Assembly: GCA_017466455.1 (NCBI GenBank)
Contig: JAFTUD010000042.1
Coordinates: 1-14,452, forward strand
Direction of reading: 5' to 3'
Length of the DNA: 14,452 nt
Source: Clostridia bacterium
GTDB lineage: Bacteria; Bacillota_A; Clostridia; Oscillospirales; CAG-272
Below the pieces are notes generated by a model. That model ran no database searches. It was not told the origin of the DNA and was given only the letters and a program-made list of their open reading frames with translations. This document shows, piece after piece, positions 5,071-11,101 of this stretch. Made by a program: the position numbers and the translations under genes. Positions within the stretch are counted from its first letter, which is position 1, and the number at the start of each line of letters is the position of its first letter.

Positions 5071-5895
5071 ATGGAAGAATTCGGAATGCGGAATGCGGAA
5101 TTCGGAATGCAAAACGAAGAAAACGGCTTCGTGGAGAGTGGAACAAATTCGTACTGCACGAGGGCGGAGTTCACCCCCCGAGGTACTCGGGCGGAGTTCG
5201 GAATGCAAAACGAAGAAAACGGCTTCGTGGAGAGTGGAACAAATTCATACTGCGCGAGGGCGGAGCTCACCCCCCGAGGTACTCGGGCGGAGTGCGGAAT
5301 ACAAAATGAAGAAAATTGCTTCATAGATAGCGAAAACAGCTCAAGCGATACGGAATTAGAGGTACAGCCCGAGGGACTCGGGGAAAAGAGCGAGAATAGT
5401 GGCACAGAAGCGGAAAACGCAAGCCAAGACTCTTGCGACACGGAAGCGCAGGGCGAGGGTCAAGACCCTTGTGACAGGAGCGAGGCGGAAAACAGCTCCT
5501 ACGAGGCGGGCGCAGAGGGTGATAATCAGGAAAATCAGCTACAAGACCTTCTTAGCGAGCTTGAGGCGGAGAGAGCAAGGCGAATCCAAGCGGAAAACAA
5601 GTATGAATGTATCCGTTATCTTGAGGAAAAGGGGCTACCGCTTTCCCTTGTCAATGTAATAGGCGAAAACAGCCTTGATGCGATGAAGGGCGCCATTGAT
5701 ACGCTTTCGCAAATCGTAGGCGAAAGGGTAAGAGATGAGGTAAAATCAAGGCTCACCTCAGTAACTCCGCCACCTGCAAGGTCGATGTCGCCGAGCTACT
5801 CGGACTTTCAAAAAATGTCGCTTGGCGATATGCAAAAAATTTACTCAACAGACAAACAGCTTTACAGAGAGCTGACAAATCAATTTAAAAAATAA
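5071..5895 (+). CDS. Capsid scaffolding protein with inserted N-terminal repeats
   Basis: The C-terminal half looks like the DUF4355/GP20-type scaffold: a coiled coil near residues 152-185, then EKGLPLSLVNVIGENSLDAM (186-205), an amphipathic helix to 228 and a C-terminal helical tail (244-274) that would contact the capsid. Its place between portal and major capsid is the usual one. The N-terminal half is odd. Residues 9-40 and 41-72 are near-identical 32-residue repeats (AEFGMQNEENGF... to ...TPRGTR), with a diverged third copy from 73 to about 104. At DNA level these are 96-bp units at 5095-5190 and 5191-5286 with 4 differences, and they match intergenic repeats elsewhere in this window. 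Residues 105-151 are acidic and low in complexity. A scaffold may tolerate such padding because it is not in the mature shell. Confidence 0.8.
   Translation: MEEFGMRNAEFGMQNEENGFVESGTNSYCTRAEFTPRGTRAEFGMQNEENGFVESGTNSYCARAELTPRGTRAECGIQNEENCFIDSENSSSDTELEVQPEGLGEKSENSGTEAENASQDSCDTEAQGEGQDPCDRSEAENSSYEAGAEGDNQENQLQDLLSELEAERARRIQAENKYECIRYLEEKGLPLSLVNVIGENSLDAMKGAIDTLSQIVGERVRDEVKSRLTSVTPPPARSMSPSYSDFQKMSLGDMQKIYSTDKQLYRELTNQFKK
5095..5383 (+). repeat. In-frame tandem 96-bp repeats in the scaffold gene
   Basis: Copies at 5095-5190 and 5191-5286 differ at 4 of 96 positions; a third from 5287 is strongly diverged after about 35 bases. Each ends in the CCCGAG-nnn-CTCGGG hairpin (5177-5191 loop GTA, 5273-5287 loop GTA, 5368-5382 loop GGA). 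The unit is a multiple of three and contains no stop in this frame. The same elements occur outside genes at 12276-12383 and 12547-12635. Confidence 0.88.
5418..5468 (+). repeat. Further small hairpins in the scaffold gene
   Basis: CGCAAG (5418-5423) pairs with CTTGCG (5432-5437), and GGGTC (5457-5461) pairs with GACCC (5464-5468). They fall in the acidic low-complexity segment, just after the tandem repeats, and the two flanking sequences (CAAGACTCTTGCGACA and CAAGACCCTTGTGACA) resemble each other, suggesting an old duplication. Confidence 0.5.
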
Positions 5896-5911
5896 GAAAG
5901 GATAAAAACAA

Positions 5912-6973
5912 ATGAACACAATTTACGAAAACGAAATTATCGAAAACAAAATGACCGACCTTCTCAACACCCGTCTTGACGCAAGAGCGCTTATGACGGT
6001 TGATACCTCTCTTACCGAGAGCGCGGGACTAAGAAAGGTGATCAACCGCTATACCTATAAGGGAAGCGTTGAAAACCTTCAAAAGGGCGAGAAAAACACA
6101 GTAAAGGGTAGCGTTTCATTCGTGCCCGAATATTATGATGTTAAGAGATATCAGCAAACCTTTGAGTATAACGATATGGACGCAATGGCAGACCCTTATA
6201 TCGTTGATGTTGCAATGCAGGGCGCAGTTACCGAGATTGCAAACGAAATCAACAGAGAATATATTGATGAAATTCTCAAGGTAAGCACAAAGTTTACCTA
6301 TGATGAGGTAATCACCTATAACGACTTCGTTGATGCTCTTGCAAAGATTGACTGCGAGGTAGAGCCTGATTTGTTTATCATCATGGGCGCGGACATTCGC
6401 AAGGATATTCGCAAGGACCCCGACTTCGTTACCGCAAAGCAGGGCGAAATCATTTATAGCGGACAGTTCGGCACAATTTGCGGAATCCCCGTGCTTTTCT
6501 CAAAGCTCCTTCCAAAGGACAGAGTAGTTATCACAGGCAAGGACGCGGTACGCTTCTTTGTTAAGAAGAGCGCAAGCGTAGAGCAGGCGCGCGATATTGA
6601 AACAAAGGATAATACCGTAGTTTATGAGCGTCACGGACTTATCGCCCTTGTTGACGATACAAGAAGCGTGCTTATCGGCAGAGCGCCAAATAAGTTCAAC
6701 TGGCAATACGATGAGCAGCCGAACTTTGAAACGGTTCAAATTCAGCCACTTGCCTACGCTCCGTCGGAGATTTGCGATTACTACTACAAGTTTGAAAGGG
6801 TTGACCTCTTTGACGGTGATGTTGTAGACCTTAGCGACGGCTGGGAAATGCTTGATAAGAGCACCTTTGAAATCCCGAAGAAGACAAAGGGCGAGGTCAT
6901 CACAATCATTGAGGCAATGAGCGACACAGGTGTTGTAAGCGGATACGAGCAGTACACCTACACAAAGGACTAA
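5912..6973 (+). CDS. Major capsid protein, HK97 fold
   Basis: This 353-residue protein lies just after the scaffold and has the usual features of scaffold-type HK97-fold shells: an N-terminal helical start (residues 1-30), a long E-loop-like stretch (TYKGSVENLQKGEKNTVKGSVSF, about 48-70), the spine helix around 98-123, the P-domain segment DLFIIMGADIRKDIRK (153-168), and the A-domain strand-turn pattern IYSGQFGTICGIPVLFS (181-197) with the HGLIALVDDTRSVLIGR beta element (241-257). There is no N-terminal delta domain and no protease gene, which fits a separate scaffold. Residues about 272-353 form an extra region after the core, rich in aromatic and acidic residues, possibly a surface domain. 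A strong AAAGGAT site lies 8 bases upstream. The gene appears to prefer simple, frequent codons, consistent with high expression. Confidence 0.9.
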   Translation: MNTIYENEIIENKMTDLLNTRLDARALMTVDTSLTESAGLRKVINRYTYKGSVENLQKGEKNTVKGSVSFVPEYYDVKRYQQTFEYNDMDAMADPYIVDVAMQGAVTEIANEINREYIDEILKVSTKFTYDEVITYNDFVDALAKIDCEVEPDLFIIMGADIRKDIRKDPDFVTAKQGEIIYSGQFGTICGIPVLFSKLLPKDRVVITGKDAVRFFVKKSASVEQARDIETKDNTVVYERHGLIALVDDTRSVLIGRAPNKFNWQYDEQPNFETVQIQPLAYAPSEICDYYYKFERVDLFDGDVVDLSDGWEMLDKSTFEIPKKTKGEVITIIEAMSDTGVVSGYEQYTYTKD

Positions 6974-6977
6974 GCCT

Positions 6978-7292
6978 ATGATGGAGATAATTTCAGATAG
7001 AGAAAAATACGAGATAATCTCCTGCGTAAAAAACCTTCTCCTCATCCACGGTGAGGAGAAGGATGAGCTTTTGGAGACCATCGTTGAGGGGGCATACGCC
7101 TATGCAATCGCATACACACGGGAAAAGGTTATTCCAAGCGCAATACTTGTAAGAATGAGCACAGAGGACTTTTGTCGCTCCTACGGAGTTACAAAAAGAA
7201 CGAGGGGCGGAGCGAGTGAGGAGTATGCCGATGGCTACTCCGAGCCCGTTATGACAATTCTGACCTCAATGAAAAGGCTAAGGAGCGTGTGA
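6978..7292 (+). CDS. Head-tail connector (gp6/gp15-like adaptor)
   Basis: A 104-residue protein directly after the capsid gene, where Firmicutes phages place the adaptor that binds below the portal. It is mainly helical, with the typical core (LLETIVEGAYAYAIAYTRE, about 33-51) followed by a RGGASEEYADGYSEP segment and a last helix TILTSMKRLRSV; the GG-S-EEY-D-YS pattern before a final basic helix is characteristic of this connector family. Two adjacent ATG codons occur at 6978 and 6981; the first is used here, 8 bases after AAAGGA. The stop is 1 base before the next start. The identity rests on position, size and pattern. Confidence 0.7.
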   Translation: MMEIISDREKYEIISCVKNLLLIHGEEKDELLETIVEGAYAYAIAYTREKVIPSAILVRMSTEDFCRSYGVTKRTRGGASEEYADGYSEPVMTILTSMKRLRSV

Positions 7293-7293
7293 T

Positions 7294-7626
7294 ATGTTTG
7301 AGAGGGAAAAGCGACATTACCCCGTTTACCGCATAGATAAGGAAACAAGGCTTGCCACGGGCGTGTTTGTTGCAAGAGCGTATATTTATTTCACCTCTGA
7401 TAGGCGTGATGAGGACAGGGATCACCTTTGCGTGTATCTGAAAAAGACCTATCGTGGGCTATTTGACCCCTGCGATATAAGAGAGGGCGACATCACAAGC
7501 TATGAGGGCGAAAGGCTCCGTGTGATAAGCGTTGATAAATCGGGCACGGAGTATAGCGTGCATCTTGAAAGCGTGCAAATTATAGACACAGGGGCGTACG
7601 CCTTGAGGGAGGAAAGCGATGTTTGA
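7294..7626 (+). CDS. Putative head closure (stopper) protein
   Basis: 110 residues, beta-rich, with strands such as GVFVARAYIYF (23-33), LCVYLKKTYRG (45-55) and EYSVHLESVQI (86-96), and the DIREGDITSYEGERLRVISVDKS section that resembles the closure-type pattern of a surface with GD-I-Y-G-rv-v. It sits second after the capsid, the place of SPP1 gp16-type stoppers, which shut the portal channel after packaging. AAGGAG lies 8 bases before ATG. The stop overlaps the next gene by 8 bp (ATGTTTGA). No enzymatic motif is visible. The assignment is mostly by gene order. Confidence 0.5.
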   Translation: MFEREKRHYPVYRIDKETRLATGVFVARAYIYFTSDRRDEDRDHLCVYLKKTYRGLFDPCDIREGDITSYEGERLRVISVDKSGTEYSVHLESVQIIDTGAYALREESDV

Positions 7627-7969
7627 TAAGATTATAGATAAAATACGCGAATGCTCGGGGCTTTCGGTGCATGACCGCCTTTACGACCTTGAAAGGGGCG
7701 AGGTTGTTGCCAAAATTATGCCTAAGGAGTATGATTCGGGCGTGTGCGCAAGCGTTTTGCACCTCACCTGCTCGGGGCTGACCTATGCCGAGGCGCTTAT
7801 TTGCTTTGATAAGATTTGCACAGGGCTTGACGCCCTTCCCTCTGAGGATAATGACATTCTTGAAATATCGCTTGAGGGCACGGTTATAAAGTACGATAGC
7901 GTATCGGGAATGGTTCGCGTGCTTGGTAGCTTTGCGGTATATACGGAGGTGATTTCCAATGAAGATTAG
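7619..7969 (+). CDS. Putative tail terminator or tail completion protein
   Basis: 116 residues, mixed alpha/beta: an N-terminal helix (MFDKIIDKIRECSGLSVHDRLY), two strands, and a C-terminal VRVLGSFAVYTEVI strand. Third position after the capsid is where SPP1 gp17-like tail completion proteins lie; these cap the tube and join it to the head. If that is correct it is curious, because no tube gene follows. The start overlaps the previous gene by 8 bp with a GGGAGGAAAG site, and the end overlaps the Dit-like start by 11 bp. It could instead be a minor capsid protein. Confidence 0.45.
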   Translation: MFDKIIDKIRECSGLSVHDRLYDLERGEVVAKIMPKEYDSGVCASVLHLTCSGLTYAEALICFDKICTGLDALPSEDNDILEISLEGTVIKYDSVSGMVRVLGSFAVYTEVISNED

Positions 7970-8732
7970 CGACGGAAATATTTTTCTCGACCTTGATTAC
8001 GAAATAAGGGCAGAGCGCGTTAAAATCACAGGGTCGGCAGTAGAGCCACAGCTCGGCTATGATAGGGACGCACAGCATTACAATCTTCTCGGTGGCACGG
8101 TTTTGCCAAGGGAGATAACTATTGAGGGGTATATCACGGGTGATGTAGAGGAAAATCGCCATTACCTTTATAAAATGTGCGCCCCGCTTAAGACCCTGTG
8201 GCTGTACGATGGCGATTACCGTATGGAGATTACCGTTTTGAGAGCGCCCGAGCTTAGTGATGAGAGGCGCTATAAGGACAAGCTCTTTCGCTTTACCATA
8301 AGGGCACTGTGCCTTAGCCCCTATTGGAGCGCAATCAGCGCAAAAAAATATATCTTTTACAGCTGTGGCGGTGAGTCGACCGACCAAAGCGCTCTTAAGG
8401 TTCTGAACGAGGGACATGTCCCAAGCGGATTTAATATAAGCATTCTTATGAATACAAGTGCGAACTTCCTCACCCTCAGAAAGGGCAGTGAGTATATAAA
8501 AATCAATAAGCCCCTTGACATTCTCGATACGGTAATTATAGATACATCATCGGGCAAAAAGAGCGTAATGCTCAAAAAGGACGGGCAGGACGATCTTGTT
8601 TCGCTGATAGAATATGTAAGCCCGGATTCAACCTTCTTTTCACTTGATAAGGGTCAAAATCAGATAGACTTTGTCGTGTCCGAGGGGGTAGCGCATATGA
8701 CGCTTGAATACATTCCTCGCTATATAAGGTAA
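7959..8732 (+). CDS. Distal tail (Dit)-like protein
   Basis: 257 residues with the layout of siphophage Dit/phage tail family proteins, which form the hexameric ring at the end of the tube. The N-terminal part has a beta start, then REITIEGYITGDVEENRHYLYKM with CAPLKTLWLYDGDYRMEITV, the usual helix-and-strand block ending with rigid beta strands, and FRFTIRALCLSPYWSA about 110-125, a pattern characteristic of the ring core. The C-terminal part (from about 135) is a beta-rich galectin-like section with GFNISILMN and HMTLEYIPRYIR near the end. An excellent GGAGGTGAT site lies 5 bases upstream. It overlaps the previous gene by 11 bp (ATGAAGATTAG), exactly like the TerS/TerL overlap, so the junction is not a ragged deletion scar. 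Confidence 0.75.
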   Translation: MKISDGNIFLDLDYEIRAERVKITGSAVEPQLGYDRDAQHYNLLGGTVLPREITIEGYITGDVEENRHYLYKMCAPLKTLWLYDGDYRMEITVLRAPELSDERRYKDKLFRFTIRALCLSPYWSAISAKKYIFYSCGGESTDQSALKVLNEGHVPSGFNISILMNTSANFLTLRKGSEYIKINKPLDILDTVIIDTSSGKKSVMLKKDGQDDLVSLIEYVSPDSTFFSLDKGQNQIDFVVSEGVAHMTLEYIPRYIR

Positions 8733-8742
8733 GGGGGCAAAT

Positions 8743-9720
8743 ATGGAAGTAAAAATTCTTGATATGGGCTTTAAGCTAAGGGGAGTTATAGACACTCCCC
8801 GCACCCTTCGGTATAGCGAGTGCTTTTATGACGCAGGTAAGCTCTATATGGAGCTTGCGTTTGAAAAATCGCTCTATGAGAGCCTGAAGCCACCGTGCAG
8901 AATTTTGGTTGAGGACCTTGTGTTCAATGTGGAAAGACGGTGGTATGTAGACGGGATTATCCGTGTTTACGGCGTTGGAATTTTCTCCGAGTTCAAGCAT
9001 CAGCATGTAACGCAGGGCATTGAGCTTACCGCTAAGCCGTCGGAGATTTTGCACGATTATGCGGTGAAAATGACCTTTGAGGGCGTTAATTATAAGGTTT
9101 TTTCAATGCAGGGCGAGGACGAGCGCGTTTATTCGGGCGTGGAGTGGTGCGAGTCGCTTTACGATATAATCTCCCGCATTTGCTACGAGTACGCCCTCGG
9201 CTTCAGAATTGTGTATTCCTTTGACACAGGGGAGCTTAGATTTCATATTCTCGATGCGCGTGACAGGGCAACTCACGAGGCAAGCGAGCTTACCTTCATC
9301 TCGGACAGAATGGATGTTTATTCCGATATTGAAACGGATATAGACCTGACAAATTACAAAAACAAGATAGAGCTTGTGTGGAAGATAAACTCGCTTCACG
9401 AGGTACAAAGCTTTATCTTTGAGCGCGTTCCCGTCGGCGAGGGTCAGCGCGCAATGGTGGAAAATCCGTATATTTGGGCGATGACCGAAACGGAGCTGAG
9501 AGCCTTATTCTACGCAAGAGCGAGGGAGCTTTTCAAGCTTCACAGGAAAAAGCATCAATACAGGGTGCGCCTGATGCAGGACCCCAAGCACAGAGTGGGC
9601 GATATCTGCTATGTTGAAAGCGTAGCCCTCGGAGAGAAGGATTATGCCCTTCTTACTGAGCGAGAAATTGAAATTACAGATACATCAAGGAGCGAAACGC
9701 TCATTTTGGAGGTGCAGTAA
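8743..9720 (+). CDS. Tail-tip protein, ReqiPepy6 Gp37-like/Tal N-domain
   Basis: 325 residues, mainly beta. Features include an N-terminal ILDMGFKLRGVIDTPRTLRYSECFYDAGKLYMEL, matching the start of Gp37-like tail-tip proteins, the SEILHDYAV and GFRIVYSFDTGELRFHIL segments of the hub domain, and a C-terminal HRVGDICYVESVALGEKDYALLTEREIEI (about 285-313) typical of the last domain of such hubs. These trimeric hubs sit below Dit and carry host-contact parts; no peptidase, lysozyme or fibre extension is attached, so the protein is only the minimal hub. The ribosome site AGGGGGC is 6 bases away. Its TAA overlaps the next ATG by 1 base (TAATG), showing tight coupling. Confidence 0.72.
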   Translation: MEVKILDMGFKLRGVIDTPRTLRYSECFYDAGKLYMELAFEKSLYESLKPPCRILVEDLVFNVERRWYVDGIIRVYGVGIFSEFKHQHVTQGIELTAKPSEILHDYAVKMTFEGVNYKVFSMQGEDERVYSGVEWCESLYDIISRICYEYALGFRIVYSFDTGELRFHILDARDRATHEASELTFISDRMDVYSDIETDIDLTNYKNKIELVWKINSLHEVQSFIFERVPVGEGQRAMVENPYIWAMTETELRALFYARARELFKLHRKKHQYRVRLMQDPKHRVGDICYVESVALGEKDYALLTEREIEITDTSRSETLILEVQ

Positions 9721-9977
9721 TGGAAGTACAAAGGGAGCTTTGCGATGAAAGGAGCAAGGAAGCAAGACGCAGGCTTGATAAGCATGCCGACACGATTGAC
9801 GCATTAAAGACCTGCTCGGTAAAGCTCACCGAAATGGTTGAAATACACAACGAGCGACTAAAGGACCACGAAACGAGGCTTGATAGCCTTGAGAAAAGAC
9901 CGTCAAGCGTGCTTTCAAAGGTTTTTGATGCGCTAATCTCGGCAGTGGTGGCAACGGTCGTTTGTGCGATTATGTAA
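9720..9977 (+). CDS. XhlA-like coiled-coil membrane protein
   Basis: 85 residues: an N-terminal charged coiled coil (about 5-60, including NERLKDHETRLDSLEKRP) and one C-terminal membrane helix (VFDALISAVVATVVCAIM). This is the layout of XhlA-type phage proteins, which work with a holin in lysis and sit on the inner face of the membrane. It lies directly before a holin-like gene, supporting that. The start ATG overlaps the upstream stop. No enzymatic motif exists. Confidence 0.6.
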   Translation: MEVQRELCDERSKEARRRLDKHADTIDALKTCSVKLTEMVEIHNERLKDHETRLDSLEKRPSSVLSKVFDALISAVVATVVCAIM

Positions 9978-9990
9978 AAGGAGCAGTAAA

Positions 9991-10248
9991 ATGAAAAATT
10001 TCATAAGAAAATTAACAAGCCGTAAGCTGTGGATAGCGATAATCGGCTTCGTGTCTGCCCTTGGCGTGATTTTTGGCATTGATGAGCTAAGGGTGGAGCA
10101 AATTTGCGCCCTTATCGGTGCGCTCGGTACGCTTGTTGCTTATATTTTTGCCGAGGCTATTACCGACGCAAAATGCCAAAACAGCGACACAGCCGAGCGC
10201 ATAGGCGAAAAAGCCGAGTCAAGCGCCCCCGAGCAAGGGGAAGCGTGA
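9991..10248 (+). CDS. Holin-like two-helix membrane protein
   Basis: The start is taken as ATG at 9991 because AAAAGGAG (9976-9983) lies 7 bases upstream; a longer frame from 9964 would overlap the previous gene and begin before this site. The 85-residue product has two membrane helices (LWIAIIGFVSALGVIFGI and ICALIGALGTLVAYIFA) joined by a short loop with charged residues, and a hydrophilic, charged C-terminus (KCQNSDTAERIGEKAESS...). This is the general design of small phage holins. The usual partner, an endolysin gene, is not found before or after it; the next gene is a HAD phosphatase. If it is a holin, it would need a host or distant lysin. Confidence 0.65.
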   Translation: MKNFIRKLTSRKLWIAIIGFVSALGVIFGIDELRVEQICALIGALGTLVAYIFAEAITDAKCQNSDTAERIGEKAESSAPEQGEA

Positions 10249-10267
10249 GGCAAGGGCACTGCCTTTT
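10248..10267 (+). terminator. Weak terminator after the phage-like operon
   Basis: AGGCA (10248-10252) can pair with TGCCT (10260-10264), followed by TTT. The stem is only 5 bp, so read-through into the HAD gene is possible. Confidence 0.3.
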
Positions 10268-10310
10268 GAATATTTTGCTAAAGATATGAATAATAAAAAG
10301 TAAAAAACAC

Positions 10311-10339
10311 TTTATTTTTCCTTCAAGATGTGTTAGAAT
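10311..10339 (+). promoter_or_regulatory. Extended -10 promoter for the HAD/LRR pair
   Basis: TG-T-TAGAAT (10331-10339) is an extended -10 box; a poor -35 TTTATT (10311-10316) lies 17 bp upstream. Transcription would begin near 10346. The near-palindrome described next lies over the first transcribed bases. Confidence 0.5.
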
Positions 10340-10346
10340 ATAAGGG

Positions 10347-10367
10347 ACGGGTAACAACGGTTACCGT
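10347..10367. promoter_or_regulatory. Near-palindrome at the HAD/LRR transcript start
   Basis: ACGGGTAAC and GTTACCGT flank a 4-base centre (AACG), an inverted repeat with a single bulged G; the core GGTAAC (10350-10355) and GTTACC (10360-10365) is perfect. It could be an operator overlapping the start site or a leader hairpin. Confidence 0.35.
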
Positions 10368-10415
10368 TTACGCAGTCGGCGAAACAGAAGGACACCGAAG
10401 GAAGGGTAAGGAAAA

Positions 10416-11078
10416 ATGATAAAGGCAGTAATTTTTGATTTGGACGGCACGCTTTGCGATACAATGGACGACCTTCGCACAGCGATGAACGCAATGCTAC
10501 AAAAGCTCGGATATAAGACAAGGAGCCGTGCCGAGCTGATTAAAAATATCAATAACGGAGCAAAGGAATTTGTAAGGCGCTCACTCCCCCGCGATGTGCA
10601 GAAGGTTGATTTTATCGTAGATAGCGCCCTTGAGGTTTACGGAGCAGAGTACGCCAAGTGCTACTGCAAGAAAACGAAGCCGTTTGACGGAATAAAGGCG
10701 GTGCTGTCCGAGCTTAAGAGAAGGGGCTATAAGCTTGCGGTTTTGTCAAATAAGCAGGACGAGTTTGTAAAAACGATAGTTACCGAGATCTTCGGCAAGG
10801 GCTTTTTCAATCTTGCGGTAGGTCATAAGGATATGCCGACGAAGCCAAATCCCACCTCAGCCATAGCGATAGCGAAAAAGCTCGGCGTAAAGGCAGAATC
10901 GTGCGTGATGATAGGCGATAGCGATGTCGATGTGCAAACCGCGATAAATGCTCAAATGCAGGTAATCGGCGTCAGCTGGGGATATCGTGAGAGGGAGCTT
11001 CTTAGTGAGGCGGGCGCTCTCAATATTGCCGACACTCCCGACGATATTTTGAGAATAATTGACGAATTTAACGCATAA
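10416..11078 (+). CDS. HAD-family phosphatase, phosphoglycolate phosphatase-like
   Basis: 220 residues of the HAD subfamily IA type with an N-terminal helical cap. Motif I DLDGTLCDT (D8 nucleophile, D10 acid/base), motif II LSNK (110-113), motif III lysine in TKPNPTSA (K143), and motif IV GDSDVD (D168, D170/D172) are all present, so it should hydrolyse a small phosphate ester. The PNP motif after K is typical of Gph/beta-phosphoglucomutase-type members, but substrate cannot be read from the sequence. The start has AAGGAAA just upstream. It is followed after 23 bp by the LRR gene, and the two share a promoter and terminator. It is host-type metabolism or nucleotide-repair cargo next to the phage-like operon, and may be a normal chromosomal gene at the element's edge. 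Confidence 0.9.
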   Translation: MIKAVIFDLDGTLCDTMDDLRTAMNAMLQKLGYKTRSRAELIKNINNGAKEFVRRSLPRDVQKVDFIVDSALEVYGAEYAKCYCKKTKPFDGIKAVLSELKRRGYKLAVLSNKQDEFVKTIVTEIFGKGFFNLAVGHKDMPTKPNPTSAIAIAKKLGVKAESCVMIGDSDVDVQTAINAQMQVIGVSWGYRERELLSEAGALNIADTPDDILRIIDEFNA

Positions 11079-11101
11079 GCGGTAGCTAATGAGGTGCTTG
11101 T

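Noticed and set aside
4860..5441. 193-codon open frame on the minus strand, and a 98-codon one inside it
   Set aside because: These are antisense to the portal and scaffold genes; the repeated peptide in them mirrors the 96-bp DNA repeats.
6500..7081. 193-codon open frame on the minus strand
   Set aside because: It is antisense to the capsid and connector genes, which have strong family signals and ribosome sites.
7884..8417. 177-codon open frame on the minus strand
   Set aside because: It is antisense to the Dit-like gene and lacks any protein pattern.
9964..9990. Earlier start of the holin-like gene
   Set aside because: It would place the ribosome site inside the coding region; ATG 9991 has AAAAGGAG at ideal distance.
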